From contig NZ_RBWU01000007.1 of the NCBI RefSeq assembly GCF_003634705.1, forward strand, positions 547,105 to 611,104: DNA of 64,000 nt. Direction: 5' to 3'. Origin of the DNA: Actinomadura pelletieri DSM 43383. Its GTDB lineage: Bacteria > Actinomycetota > Actinomycetes > Streptosporangiales > Streptosporangiaceae. Numbering within the stretch: the stretch's first letter is position 1; each line of letters begins with the position of its first letter. This document shows, in pieces, positions 7,827-15,457 of the stretch. The translations under genes and the position numbers were made by a program. A model generated the notes under the pieces. That model saw only the letters and a program-made list of their open reading frames with translations, had not been told where the DNA came from and made no database searches.

Positions 7827-9304
7827 CCGCCGTCCTCCTCCCGGCCGCCGGTGCGGGCCCACCAGGCACGGAACGACTCGGGCGGGGGAGCGGGTGCGTC
7901 CCGTGTCTCGGTCCAGGCGCCGAGCGGGCCGGGCAGCCGCCGGATCCGACCGCCGCGCGCCACGACACGGCGGGCCCTGGACGCGGCGCGCTGGGCGAGC
8001 GCGAGCCGCGTCGGGGAACGCAGCGTCCACCCCGCCGCCGCCATCGCGACCCGTTCGAGCGGACGGCGCGGGCCGTCCTCGACCGCGCGGGCCCGCAGGT
8101 GCACCAGCACTTCCGGAATGTCGATCGCGACCGGGCACACGTCGTAGCACGCGCCGCACAGCGACGACGCGAACGGCAACGACGCGTCCACCTCCGACCC
8201 GACGCCCCTGATCTGCGGCGACAGGATCGCGCCGATCGGCCCCGGGTACGGCGACCCGTAGGCGTGCCCGCCCGCGCGCCGGTAGACCGGGCACACGTTC
8301 AGGCACGCCGAGCAGCGGATGCACCGCAGCGCCTGGCGTCCCACCTCGTCCGCCAGGGTCGCGGTCCTGCCGTTGTCCAGCAGGACGAGGTGGAAGTCCC
8401 GCGGGCCGTCACCGGGATGGACGCCCGTCCACAGGGACGTGTACGGGTTCATCCGCTCCGCCGTAGACGAGCGCGGCAGCAGCTGGAGGAACACCTCCAG
8501 GTCGCGAAAGCTCGGCACGACCTTCTCGACGCCCATCACCGAGATCAGCGTCTCCGGCAGCGTCAGGCACATCCGCCCGTTGCCCTCCGACTCCACCACC
8601 ACGAGGGTGCCGGTGTCGGCGACGGCGAAGTTCACCCCCGACACCGCGACCTTCGCCGACAGGAACTTGGCGCGCAGATGACGCCGCGCGGCCTCCGCCA
8701 GCTCGGCGGGGGAGTCGGTCAGGCCGGCCGGGACGTCCTCCATCGCCCGCAGGAAGATGTCACGGATGTCGGACCTGTTCCGATGGATGGCCGGGACGAG
8801 CAGGTGCGACGGACGGTCGTCCCCCAACTGGACGATCAGTTCCGCGAGGTCGGTCTCGTAGGCGGTGATCCCCTCCCCGGCGAGATGCTCGTTCAGGCCG
8901 ATCTCCTGGGTGGCCATCGACTTGACCTTCACGACCTCGGTCTCGCCGGTCGCCTTCACCAGGTCCGCGACGATCCGGCCGGCCTCGGCGGCGTCGCGCG
9001 CCCAGTGCACCGTCCCGCCGGCGCCGGTGACCCTGTCCTCCAGCAGCCGCAGGTAGTGGCGGAGATGGTCCAGGACATGGTCCTTGATCTGCCTGCCCGC
9101 CTCCCGCAGGTCGGCCCAGTCGTCCAGCTCGGCGACCGCGCCCGCGCGGCGCGCCCGGATCGTGGTGGTCGCGTGCGCGAGGTTGCCGCGCAGCCGCGCG
9201 TCCGACACCGCGCGGCGTGCCGCGTCCGGAAAGGACGGCATCCCCAGGTACGTCGGCATCGCGCCCGGCCGGTGGGCGTCCCCGCGCGCCGCCCCGCCCG
9301 TCAC
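7823..9304 (-). CDS. lutB: LutB iron-sulfur lactate utilisation protein
   Basis: This protein of 493 residues has a LUD domain in its first two thirds and a ferredoxin-type domain. The two 4Fe-4S motifs are CIRCSACLNVCPVY and CGACYDVCPVAID, at roughly residues 320-375. It is the electron-transfer subunit of the LutABC L-lactate oxidation complex. The GTG at 9304 overlaps the lutA TGA as GTGA and is chosen for that reason; an ATG 15 codons further in (MPTYLGMPSFPDAA) is the alternative and resembles the N-terminus of homologues. The length is normal for the family. Overlaps on both sides show one tightly coupled operon lutA-lutB-lutC. Confidence 0.93.
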   Translation of the reverse strand: MTGGAARGDAHRPGAMPTYLGMPSFPDAARRAVSDARLRGNLAHATTTIRARRAGAVAELDDWADLREAGRQIKDHVLDHLRHYLRLLEDRVTGAGGTVHWARDAAEAGRIVADLVKATGETEVVKVKSMATQEIGLNEHLAGEGITAYETDLAELIVQLGDDRPSHLLVPAIHRNRSDIRDIFLRAMEDVPAGLTDSPAELAEAARRHLRAKFLSAKVAVSGVNFAVADTGTLVVVESEGNGRMCLTLPETLISVMGVEKVVPSFRDLEVFLQLLPRSSTAERMNPYTSLWTGVHPGDGPRDFHLVLLDNGRTATLADEVGRQALRCIRCSACLNVCPVYRRAGGHAYGSPYPGPIGAILSPQIRGVGSEVDASLPFASSLCGACYDVCPVAIDIPEVLVHLRARAVEDGPRRPLERVAMAAAGWTLRSPTRLALAQRAASRARRVVARGGRIRRLPGPLGAWTETRDAPAPPPESFRAWWARTGGREEDGG

Positions 9305-10026
9305 GCGGGAGCCTGTTCGGTGGAGGCGAGGATCTCGGCGAGGTGCAGGGTCCGCACCCCGGCGCGCGTGCGGGTGAGCGCGCCGCCGAGGTGCGTCAGA
9401 CAGGAGTTGTCGGCCGCGCACAGCACCTCGGCCCCGGTCCCGCGGACGGCGGTGACCTTGTCCGCGCACATCGCGGCCGACACCTCGGAGTTCTTCAGCG
9501 CGAACGTCCCGCCGAAACCGCAGCACTCGTCCGCGTCCGGCAGTTCCCGAAGGTCGATGCCGCGCACCGCGCCCAGCAGCCGCAGCGGACGGTCGCCGAC
9601 ACGCAGCATCCGCAGCGAATGGCACGTCGGATGGTAGGTGACGCGGTGCGGGAAGTAAGCGCCCACATCGGTGACCCCCAGCACGTCCACCAGGAACTCC
9701 GACAACTCGTGGACGCGCCGCGCCGCGCTCCCGGCCGCCCCGGCGGAACGCGGCGCGAGCCTCGGATGCCAGTCACGGATCATCGCGGCGCACGACGCCG
9801 ACGGCGTCACGATCGCGTCGTAGCCCGCGAACGTCTCCTCGAAAGCCGCCACGAGCGGGACGGCCTGGCGCCGGTAGCCGGTGTTGAGGTGCAGTTGCCC
9901 GCAGCAGGTCTGCCCGGCCGGGAACTCGACCTCGTGGCCGAGCCTGCGCAGCAGCCGCACCGTCGCCTTCCCCGTCTCCGGGAACAGGGTGTCGTTCACG
10001 CAGGTGAGGAACAACGCGACCCGCAT
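9301..10026 (-). CDS. lutA: LutA cysteine-rich (Fe-S)-binding lactate utilisation protein
   Basis: This protein of 241 residues carries two CCG domains. The first holds CVNDTLFPETG and QTCCGQLHLNTG; the second holds CHSLRMLRVG and DECCGFGGTFALKN. Such paired CCG motifs bind iron-sulfur clusters, as in heterodisulfide-reductase-like and GlpC-like subunits. LutA is the catalytic-side partner of LutB and LutC in cytosolic L-lactate oxidation to pyruvate. A clear CGGGAGG Shine-Dalgarno 7 nt before the ATG at 10026 fixes the start. It is the first lut gene; the DinB-like gene ends 32 bp upstream and might be cotranscribed. No lutR/GntR regulator is seen next to it. Confidence 0.93.
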   Translation of the reverse strand: MRVALFLTCVNDTLFPETGKATVRLLRRLGHEVEFPAGQTCCGQLHLNTGYRRQAVPLVAAFEETFAGYDAIVTPSASCAAMIRDWHPRLAPRSAGAAGSAARRVHELSEFLVDVLGVTDVGAYFPHRVTYHPTCHSLRMLRVGDRPLRLLGAVRGIDLRELPDADECCGFGGTFALKNSEVSAAMCADKVTAVRGTGAEVLCAADNSCLTHLGGALTRTRAGVRTLHLAEILASTEQAPA

Positions 10027-10058
10027 GACGCGCCTCCCGGGGAACAGGGTGACCGAAC

Positions 10059-10556
10059 TCAGCGGCCCACCGAACCGTCGATCCGCTCGCGCAGGATGTC
10101 GGCGTGCCCGGCATGCCGCGCCGTCTCCTCGATCATGTGCACCAGTACCCACCGCATGGACGGCGGCGACGTCTCGCGCAGCGACCGGACCCCCTCCCGG
10201 TCCAGGTCGGGGCAGGCCGCGGTGATCGCGTTGCTCCGGGCGACCGCCTCCCGGTACGCGGCGACGAGGTCCTCGGCGGTCTCGTCGTCGCGGGGCGGTT
10301 CCTCGTGGTCCCACATCGGCACGTCGGCGCCCTCGTACGCCCACACGAACCAGTTCAGTTCGACGCGGGTCAGATGTTTGACCAATCCGAGCAGGCTCGT
10401 GCCGGACGGGACGCCGGGCGCGCGGGCCGCCTCGTCCGAAACACCCGTCGCCTTGGCCACCACCGACTCCCGCAGGTAGTCGAGGAACGTCAGCAGCGTC
10501 GTCCGCTCGTCGGAGTTCAGACTCGGTGGACGGACGTCTCCACGCGGTTCACCCAT
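10059..10556 (-). CDS. DinB/DUF664-family protein
   Basis: This protein of 165 residues has the four-helix DinB-like pattern. Histidines at KHLTRVE, HMIEETARHAGHADILR and a tryptophan-rich central segment match the metal-binding DinB_2/DUF664 group. Members are often thiol-dependent transferases (mycothiol or bacillithiol type) or have unknown function. No Shine-Dalgarno is seen. TAGAGT lies exactly 6 nt before the ATG, so the transcript may be leaderless. It lies just upstream of lutABC on the same strand, with no evident functional link. Substrate unknown. Confidence 0.8.
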   Translation of the reverse strand: MGEPRGDVRPPSLNSDERTTLLTFLDYLRESVVAKATGVSDEAARAPGVPSGTSLLGLVKHLTRVELNWFVWAYEGADVPMWDHEEPPRDDETAEDLVAAYREAVARSNAITAACPDLDREGVRSLRETSPPSMRWVLVHMIEETARHAGHADILRERIDGSVGR

Positions 10557-10562
10557 GCCTGG

Positions 10563-10568
10563 ACTCTA
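10563..10568 (-). promoter_or_regulatory. -10-like TAGAGT of a leaderless start (DinB-like gene)
   Basis: TAGAGT matches the actinobacterial -10 pattern TANNNT and stands 6 nt before the ATG, the geometry expected for a transcript that begins at the start codon. No Shine-Dalgarno competes with this reading. Confidence 0.45.
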
Positions 10569-10592
10569 TTCCCAGAGTCGGGACGTCCTCGC

Positions 10593-10940
10593 TCAGGCGG
10601 CGTCCAGCCGGACGGCCTGGGCGATGTAGCCGCGCAGGGCCTCCTCGTTGATCCCGTCCAGTGACTTGATCTTCACATGACGGGTCTTCTTGCCGACGCC
10701 CTCCAGCAGGCCGTGCGGGTCCTCGAACTCGGCGCCGCGTTCGAAGGCGAAGGTCAGGTGCGTCTTGCTCTGGCTGATGACCGCGAGGACCCGCCTGCCG
10801 CGCCAGGCGGGCGACCCGTAGGTGAGGCACTCGGCGGCGTCGGGCGCCCCCTCGGCCATCAGCGCGCGCAGCGCCGTCAGGATCCCGGCGTACTTCGGGT
10901 CGAGCTTGGTCGCGACATAGGTGTCGATCTCGGTGCCCAT
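10593..10940 (-). CDS. DUF1801 / YdhG-like small protein
   Basis: This protein of 115 residues reads as a DUF1801-type fold: LTALRALMAEGAPDAAECLT, then YGSPAWRGRRVLAVI, a hydrophobic strand with TFAF, and a charged C-terminal helix with HVKIKSLDGINEEALRGYI. The family has no agreed function. The start at 10940 is fixed by AAGGAG 7 nt upstream; an ATG at 11024 would extend the protein through the operator region and is rejected. It is transcribed away from the MarR regulator gene, with a palindromic operator between, so it is the likely target of that regulator. Confidence 0.82.
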   Translation of the reverse strand: MGTEIDTYVATKLDPKYAGILTALRALMAEGAPDAAECLTYGSPAWRGRRVLAVISQSKTHLTFAFERGAEFEDPHGLLEGVGKKTRHVKIKSLDGINEEALRGYIAQAVRLDAA

Positions 10941-11000
10941 CAGAATCTCCTTTTCCGCGCATCCCGGGTCGGGGATGGTTCGGTGCCGTGCGAGTAAGCT

Positions 11001-11036
11001 ATAGTCACTTCTATTGATAGTCAAGATCAGTGACTA
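11001..11036. promoter_or_regulatory. palindromic operator between DUF1801 gene and marR
   Basis: TAGTCACT (11002-11009) and AGTGACTA (11029-11036) are perfect inverted repeats with a 19-bp spacer. The half-site ATAGTCA is repeated directly at 11017-11023, and CTATTGATAG at 11011-11020 is itself palindromic. The stretch is AT-rich in a GC-rich genome, and TATAGT at 11000-11005 could serve as a -10. This is the classical layout for a MarR dimer binding over two divergent promoters. Confidence 0.65.
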
Positions 11037-11054
11037 AATTCCCGGGAGGAGTCC

Positions 11055-11531
11055 ATGGAGACGGCATCGGAAGACGCGGGTCACGCCGCAGACCCGACCC
11101 CTGACCTGGGCATGTTGTCCGGTCAGCTGATGCGGGGACTGCAGGAGGAGCTGTTCTCGCGCCTGGCCGAGCAGGGCCATTCGGACGTCCGGCCCCGGCA
11201 CGGCACCGTCCTGGCGTTCCTCGACCCCGCCGGTCTGCGCGCGACCGAGCTGTCGGCCCGCTCCGGCCAGCACAAGCAGATCGTCGGGACGATCGTCGAC
11301 GAGCTCGTCGCGCTCGGCTACGTCCGCCGCGAACCCGATCCCGCCGACCGCCGCGCCAAGCGGATCGTCCCCACCGAGCACGGCCTCGACGAGATCGCCA
11401 AGGCGCGCGCCATCCTCGCCGACATCGAGAGGCGCCACCGCGAGAACCTGGGCGACGAACGCTTCGACGTCTTCAGAGCCGCCTTCCAGGAGGTCGTCCA
11501 AGGTCAGCGCGCATGGCAGGACTCACGGTGA
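11055..11531 (+). CDS. MarR-family transcriptional regulator
   Basis: This protein of 158 residues has the winged helix of MarR proteins: helix-turn-helix in LRATELSARSGQHKQIVGTI, DNA-contacting wing in VRREPDPADRRAKRIVPT, and a long C-terminal dimer helix. MarR proteins repress divergent genes and are released by small aromatic or oxidising ligands. The ATG at 11055 has a GGGAGGAG Shine-Dalgarno 5-6 nt upstream. The palindrome at 11001-11036 lies between it and the DUF1801 gene, so autoregulation and control of that gene are likely. The aldo/keto reductase begins about 80 bp downstream and may be in the same transcript. Confidence 0.93.
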   Translation: METASEDAGHAADPTPDLGMLSGQLMRGLQEELFSRLAEQGHSDVRPRHGTVLAFLDPAGLRATELSARSGQHKQIVGTIVDELVALGYVRREPDPADRRAKRIVPTEHGLDEIAKARAILADIERRHRENLGDERFDVFRAAFQEVVQGQRAWQDSR

Positions 11532-11613
11532 GCCGGTGGGCCCGTTCCGGGAACACGGATTCGGGTCGCGTCCGCCGGGCAGGATCGCCTCAGCGCTGCC
11601 GAGGAGGGGGAAC

Positions 11614-12444
11614 GTGACCGTACCGAAGGTTGATCTCATGGACGGGGCCGCGATGCCGCAGGTCGGCTTCGGGGTCTTCCAGGTGTCGGACGACGAGGCC
11701 GAACGCGCGGTGGCCACGGCCCTGCGGGAGGGGTACCGCAGCGTCGACACGGCCAGTGCCTACGGGAACGAGACGGGCGTCGGGCGGGCGCTGCGCGCGT
11801 CGGGCGTGCCGCGTGAGGAACTCTTCGTCACCACGAAACTGTGGAACGACGCCCAGGGGTTCGACAACGCGCTGCGGGCCTGCGAGGCGAGCCTTTCCCG
11901 GCTCGGCCTCGACTACCTGGACCTGTACCTGATCCACTGGCCCATGCCGGACCGTGGCCTGTACCTGGAGACCTGGCGGGCGCTGGAACGCCTCAAGCAG
12001 GACGGACGCGTCCGCTCGATCGGCGTGTCGAACTTCACCGTGGAGACGCTGCAGCGAATCATCGACGAGGCGGACGCCGTCCCGGTCGTGAACCAGATCG
12101 AGCTGCACCCTTACTTCCAACAGGACGGTCTGCGCGCCTTCCACCGGGACCACGGCATCCGCACCGAGGCGTGGGCGCCGCTAGGCCAGGGGCATGGGCT
12201 CCTGGACGATCCCGCCCTCGCCGCCATCGCACGCGCCCACGACCGCACACCCGCGCAAGTAGCGCTCAGATGGCATCTGCAGATCGGGAACGTGGTGATC
12301 CCGAAGTCGGTGACGCCGTCCAGGATCGCCGAGAACATCGACGTCTTCGGGTTCGAGCTCTCCCCGGACGACATGAAGGCGATCGGCGAGCTGAACAAGG
12401 GCGTCCGGTTCGGCCCCGATCCCGTCACGTTCGGCGCCGCCTGA
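11614..12444 (+). CDS. aldo/keto reductase (2,5-diketo-D-gluconate reductase type)
   Basis: This protein of 276 residues is a TIM-barrel AKR with the catalytic tetrad visible: Asp45 and Tyr50 in VDTASAYGNE, Lys75 in TTKLWND and His108 in YLIHWPMP. The NADPH-binding end reads VIPKSVTPSRIAENIDVF. It reduces aldehydes or ketones in the cytoplasm; the physiological substrate cannot be read from sequence. The GTG at 11614 is chosen because GAGGAGGGGG stands 4-6 nt upstream; a GTG at 11536 would add a non-homologous, Arg-rich leader. Position after the MarR gene suggests control by the same regulator, for instance in detoxification of reactive carbonyls. Confidence 0.9.
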   Translation: MTVPKVDLMDGAAMPQVGFGVFQVSDDEAERAVATALREGYRSVDTASAYGNETGVGRALRASGVPREELFVTTKLWNDAQGFDNALRACEASLSRLGLDYLDLYLIHWPMPDRGLYLETWRALERLKQDGRVRSIGVSNFTVETLQRIIDEADAVPVVNQIELHPYFQQDGLRAFHRDHGIRTEAWAPLGQGHGLLDDPALAAIARAHDRTPAQVALRWHLQIGNVVIPKSVTPSRIAENIDVFGFELSPDDMKAIGELNKGVRFGPDPVTFGAA

Positions 12445-12484
12445 CCGAGCCGCCCCGACTCCGATCACGGAATATCACTCATTG

Positions 12485-12490
12485 TAACGT
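12485..12490 (+). promoter_or_regulatory. -10-like TAACGT of a leaderless start
   Basis: TAACGT matches TANNNT and lies 7 nt before the GTG at 12498. It sits in a short AT-rich stretch between the aldo/keto reductase and the small gene, and there is no Shine-Dalgarno. Confidence 0.4.
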
Positions 12491-12497
12491 TCCATGT

Positions 12498-12710
12498 GTG
12501 GAGAGTGATCGGCGGAGTTGGGTGGGGCCGGGCGGTCTGCGGGTGACGGCGGTCCGGCTCGACGGGGCGCACCAAGTGTGGGCCCGGTACACCGGAGTGC
12601 GAGGTCAGAGCGCATATCTGGTGACGCGCGACGGGGCGTTCGTCGGCTACTACCGGACGGTGGAGGAACTGGCCGAGGTGGTCGACCTGGCGGACCTGCG
12701 CACGCCATGA
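12498..12710 (+). CDS. small hypothetical protein, 70 aa
   Basis: I do not recognise this family. The frame has high third-position GC and reads as a compact alpha/beta protein with VTAVRLDGAHQVWARYTGVR, a strand pair LVTRDGAFVGYYR and an acidic C-terminal helix EELAEVVDLADL. It has no cysteines that look metal-binding, no signal peptide and no membrane segment. The start could be the GTG at 12498, which has a -10-like hexamer 7 nt upstream, or an internal GTG at 12543, from which codon use becomes strongly genome-like. It stands alone between the aldo/keto reductase and the ribokinase genes. Confidence 0.6.
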   Translation: MESDRRSWVGPGGLRVTAVRLDGAHQVWARYTGVRGQSAYLVTRDGAFVGYYRTVEELAEVVDLADLRTP

Positions 12711-12744
12711 CCACACGGGCGGTTGCGCGCACGCCCCGGCGCCG

Positions 12745-12755
12745 GTAACGGTTAC
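12745..12755. promoter_or_regulatory. palindrome before ribokinase, LacI-type operator candidate
   Basis: GTAACGGTTAC is a perfect palindrome around one central base, ending 3 bp before the GTG of the ribokinase gene. LacI-family sugar regulators of actinobacteria often bind GTAAC/GTTAC palindromes of this kind. No lacI gene is visible in the window. Confidence 0.4.
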
Positions 12756-12758
12756 ACC

Positions 12759-13682
12759 GTGCGTTCAACGGACTGGGACGTCGTGGTCGTCGGATCCGTC
12801 AACGCCGACCTCGTGGTGGGCGTCGACCGGCGTCCCGCGCCCGGGGAGACGGTCCTCGGTTCCGACCTCGCCACGCACCCGGGCGGCAAGGGCGCCAACC
12901 AGGCGGTAGCGGCGGCCCGGCTCGGCGCGCGGGCCGCGCTCGTCGGGAGGGTCGGCGACGACGCCCACGGCGCGCTGCTGCGCGATGCCCTCGCGGCCGG
13001 CGGTGTCGGCCTCGACCGGCTGACGACCACGCCGGGAGTGCCGACCGGCGTCGCGATGATCACGGTCGGGCCGGACGGCGACAACAGCATCGTCGTGTCG
13101 CCCGGCGCCAACGCCCGGCTCGCCCCCGAGGACGTGGCGCGGGCCCGCGACGTGATCGCCGGGGCATCGGTCGTCTCGGTCCAGTTGGAGGTGCCGCGGC
13201 CCGCCGTGGAGGCCGCCGCCCGGATCGCCGCGGACACGGGCGCCCGGGTCGTCCTCAACCTCTCGCCGCCCGCGGCCGTCCCCGACGAGCTGCTCGCGCT
13301 CTGCGACCCGCTCGTCGTCAACGAGCACGAGGCCGCCTTCCTCCTCGGCGCGGACGCCTCCGCGACGGACCCGGCCAAGATGGCGGCGGCACTCGCACGG
13401 TCCGGACCCCGCTCGGTCGTGGTCACCTGCGGCGCCGAGGGAGCAATGGTCGCGGGGGGCGCCGACGGCACGGTCAGGATCGCGTCCCCGACGGTGAAGG
13501 CGGTGGACACGACCGGCGCGGGCGACGCGTTCACCGCCGCACTGTGCCTACGGCTCGCGCGGGGCGACGCGCTGCCGCCCGCCGCCCGCTACGCCGCCCG
13601 CGCGGGCGCCGCCGCCGTCCGCGCACCCGGAGCGCAGAGTTCTTTCCCCACACCGGACGAACTCCCCGCCCCGGGCGCCTAG
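12759..13682 (+). CDS. rbsK: ribokinase (PfkB family carbohydrate kinase)
   Basis: This protein of 307 residues phosphorylates D-ribose at O5 with ATP. PfkB signature 1 is seen in HPGGKGANQAVAAARLGA near residue 45, and signature 2 with the catalytic Asp in DTTGAGDAFTAAL near residue 255. The N-terminus VVVGSVNADLVVGVDR and the diagnostic NPSP-like LNLSPPAAVP also fit RbsK better than other PfkB kinases. The GTG at 12759 is preferred over a TTG at 12723, whose extra residues do not resemble the family. No ribose transporter or rbsD is adjacent. A palindrome just before the start may be a LacI-type operator. Confidence 0.88.
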   Translation: MRSTDWDVVVVGSVNADLVVGVDRRPAPGETVLGSDLATHPGGKGANQAVAAARLGARAALVGRVGDDAHGALLRDALAAGGVGLDRLTTTPGVPTGVAMITVGPDGDNSIVVSPGANARLAPEDVARARDVIAGASVVSVQLEVPRPAVEAAARIAADTGARVVLNLSPPAAVPDELLALCDPLVVNEHEAAFLLGADASATDPAKMAAALARSGPRSVVVTCGAEGAMVAGGADGTVRIASPTVKAVDTTGAGDAFTAALCLRLARGDALPPAARYAARAGAAAVRAPGAQSSFPTPDELPAPGA

Positions 13683-13688
13683 GCCCGG
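13671..13688 (+). terminator. short hairpin over the ribokinase stop
   Basis: CCGGGC and GCCCGG are separated by GCCTAG, which contains the stop codon. The 6-bp GC stem has no T-run, so it is at best a weak intrinsic terminator. Confidence 0.3.
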
Positions 13689-13833
13689 TCCAAGGTGGCC
13701 TCAGCCCGCAAACGCGTGCCCCGCCCGGCGCAGCAAAGCCGAAGGCAAGCGGAGCCGAGCGGATCGCGAAGCGACGCGCGTTCGCCCAGGAACGGTCACG
13801 TAGCGAGCCGCCAGGCGAGCGAAGTGGGCCGGT

Positions 13834-13870
13834 CCTGCAATCAACACAGCCGGGCCTGTAATCAACTCAG
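13834..13870. repeat. 16-bp imperfect direct repeat beside a GAGCG-rich island
   Basis: CCTGCAATCAACACAG (13834-13849) recurs as CCTGTAATCAACTCAG (13855-13870), 21 bp apart, two helical turns. It follows a 140-bp non-coding stretch (13690-13830) dense in GCGAAGCG and GCGAGC words that resembles neither neighbouring gene. The second copy overlaps the stop of the PH-domain gene. Function unknown. Confidence 0.5.
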
Positions 13871-14293
13871 GGTCGTGCGGGCCCGCAATCGGTACAGCTC
13901 GTCGGCGACGTCGTGGACGTCGGCGCCCAGGTCGAACGCGCTGAGCAGGTGCAGGTCGTCCTCGGTCTCGATCTCCAGCATGCGGGTGTGCAGCAGGAGC
14001 CGCCGCCGCTCGTCCACCCGGATGGCGGTCACGTCGTTCCAGGGGACGCGGCGGCGCCGGGCGTAGCCGGTCACGACGGTGACGCCGTCGCCGTCGGCGG
14101 CGAGCCGGACCGGGGCGAGCAGGTCCCGCAGCACCAGGGCGTTCAGGCCGAGCGCCGCCGCGATCGCGAGGAACAGGAACTGCGGGTCGTGGCTGTACAG
14201 GACGATCAGCGCCGTGACGGCCGCCGCGCCCCCGCACTTGACCACCACATGCCCGGGCGGCACCCGCCAGCGCCGTTCCGCACCCGTCTCCAT
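13862..14293 (-). CDS. PH-domain membrane protein
   Basis: This protein of 143 residues starts with a short basic leader, then two hydrophobic segments (about residues 18-34 and 39-60; LFLAIAAALGLNALVL is the second), followed by a bacterial PH-like domain. Typical strands are VTVVTGYARRRRVPWNDVTAI and LLLHTRMLEIETEDDLHLL, ending in a helix rich in Asp and Val. Such proteins sit in the actinobacterial cytoplasmic membrane with the PH fold facing the cytosol; their role is not known. The ATG at 14293 is the only start that gives the family length; a much longer open frame upstream runs antisense to the Ppx gene and is not coding. Confidence 0.82.
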   Translation of the reverse strand: METGAERRWRVPPGHVVVKCGGAAAVTALIVLYSHDPQFLFLAIAAALGLNALVLRDLLAPVRLAADGDGVTVVTGYARRRRVPWNDVTAIRVDERRRLLLHTRMLEIETEDDLHLLSAFDLGADVHDVADELYRLRARTTLS

Positions 14294-14400
14294 GACAGCC
14301 ACCGTAGCCCGCGTGGGCGGGTGCGGCGGGACGAGGGGGCTGGACGGCCACAATGCTGTTTCTCCGGGCAGTCGGCCAGGAATGCGACGAAACCGTCCGA

Positions 14401-14406
14401 TAGCGT
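14401..14406 (+). promoter_or_regulatory. -10-like TAGCGT of a leaderless start (Ppx/GppA gene)
   Basis: TAGCGT fits TANNNT and lies 7 nt before the ATG at 14414, with no Shine-Dalgarno present. The spacing is the same as at the small gene starting at 12498. Confidence 0.45.
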
Positions 14407-14413
14407 CATACGC

Positions 14414-15346
14414 ATGCGACTCGGCGTGTTGGACGTGGGCTCGAACACCGTGCACCTTCTGGTGGTGGACGCCCATGAGGGTGCCCGGCCGCTGCCCGCG
14501 TACTCCCACAAGTCGGAGATGCGGCTCGCCGACCACCTGGACGAGAAGGACCACCTCTCCGCGGAGGGGGAGGCGCTGCTGCGGGACTTCGTCGACGAGG
14601 CGTTGCAGATCGGTGAGGACAAGGGCGTCGAGGACCTGGTCGCCTTCGCCACGTCCGCCGTCCGGGACGCCGCGAACGGTGAGGCGGTGCTGGACCGGAT
14701 CCGCGCCGACAAGGGCATCGACATCAGGGCGCTGTCCGGCGAGGAGGAGGCGCGGCTGACGTTCCTCGCGGTGCGGCGCTGGTTCGGCTGGTCGTCGGGA
14801 CGGCTGCTGGTGGTGGACATCGGCGGCGGCTCGCTGGAGGTCGCGTCCGGGATCGACGAGGAACCGGACGTCGCGTTCTCGCTGCCGCTCGGCGCGGGAC
14901 GGCTGACCCGCGACCGGTTCACCGCCGACCCGCCGCCCCACGACGAGGTTCGCAACCTGCGGCGGCACGTCCGGGCGGAGATCGCACGCCGGGTCGGGGA
15001 CGTCTCCCGGTACGGTCCGGCGGACCACGCGGTCGCGACGTCCAAGACGTTCAAGCAGCTCGCCCGGATCGCGGGCGCCGCCCCGTCGGCGGAGGGACCG
15101 TACCAACGGCGGGTGCTGGCCGGTGCCGACCTGACCGAATGGGCGGGGAAACTGGCGGCGATGCCGTCGGCGGAGCGGGCGCAACTGCCGGGAGTGTCGG
15201 AGTCGCGCGCCCCGCAACTGCTCGCGGGCGCGATCGTCGCGGACGCGGCGATGGACCTGTTCGAACTCTCCGAGCTGGAGATCTGTCCCTGGGCGCTGCG
15301 GGAAGGCCTCATTCTCCGCCGTCTGGACATGATGACAACCGGTTGA
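14414..15346 (+). CDS. Ppx/GppA-family phosphatase
   Basis: This protein of 310 residues has the actin-like ATPase fold of exopolyphosphatases and pppGpp phosphohydrolases. The phosphate-1 loop is VLDVGSNTVHLLVVD at the N-terminus. The second loop is VVDIGGGSLEVASG near residue 140, and the catalytic Glu lies in the region of ALSGEEEARLTF near residue 105. Short actinobacterial members lack the C-terminal HD domain, as here. It should hydrolyse polyphosphate ends or guanosine pentaphosphate in the cytosol; which one cannot be told. The ATG at 14414 lacks a Shine-Dalgarno but has a -10-like hexamer 7 nt upstream. It diverges from the PH-domain gene. Confidence 0.9.
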   Translation: MRLGVLDVGSNTVHLLVVDAHEGARPLPAYSHKSEMRLADHLDEKDHLSAEGEALLRDFVDEALQIGEDKGVEDLVAFATSAVRDAANGEAVLDRIRADKGIDIRALSGEEEARLTFLAVRRWFGWSSGRLLVVDIGGGSLEVASGIDEEPDVAFSLPLGAGRLTRDRFTADPPPHDEVRNLRRHVRAEIARRVGDVSRYGPADHAVATSKTFKQLARIAGAAPSAEGPYQRRVLAGADLTEWAGKLAAMPSAERAQLPGVSESRAPQLLAGAIVADAAMDLFELSELEICPWALREGLILRRLDMMTTG

Positions 15347-15384
15347 CCGGATCCGGCCGCCGGTTGCGCGCGTCGCGATATGAC

Positions 15385-15414
15385 TTGCCGAGTGGGATTC
15401 AATCAGCGTAGGGA
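15385..15414 (+). promoter_or_regulatory. candidate promoter of the MMPL gene
   Basis: TTGCCG (15385-15390) and TAGGGA (15409-15414) are 18 bp apart and lie about 45 bp before the start of the exporter gene, in a locally AT-richer stretch. Confidence 0.35.
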
Positions 15415-15457
15415 AGAAGATCATGTAGTCCCGCTTCACTACTGGGGGTTCTCCGAT

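Noticed and set aside
7146..8324. Extended 392-residue version of LutC
   Set aside because: The extra N-terminal part overlaps lutB in another frame. GTGA coupling at 7823-7826 and family length support a 226-residue LutC.
13690..13830. Short-word repeats that could be read as a CRISPR array
   Set aside because: The repeats are 5-8 bp, irregularly spaced and without spacer structure; no cas gene is present.
13862..15439. 525-codon minus-strand frame ending in the PH-domain protein
   Set aside because: Its first 380 codons are antisense to the Ppx/GppA gene and have no motif; only the part from 14293 is real.
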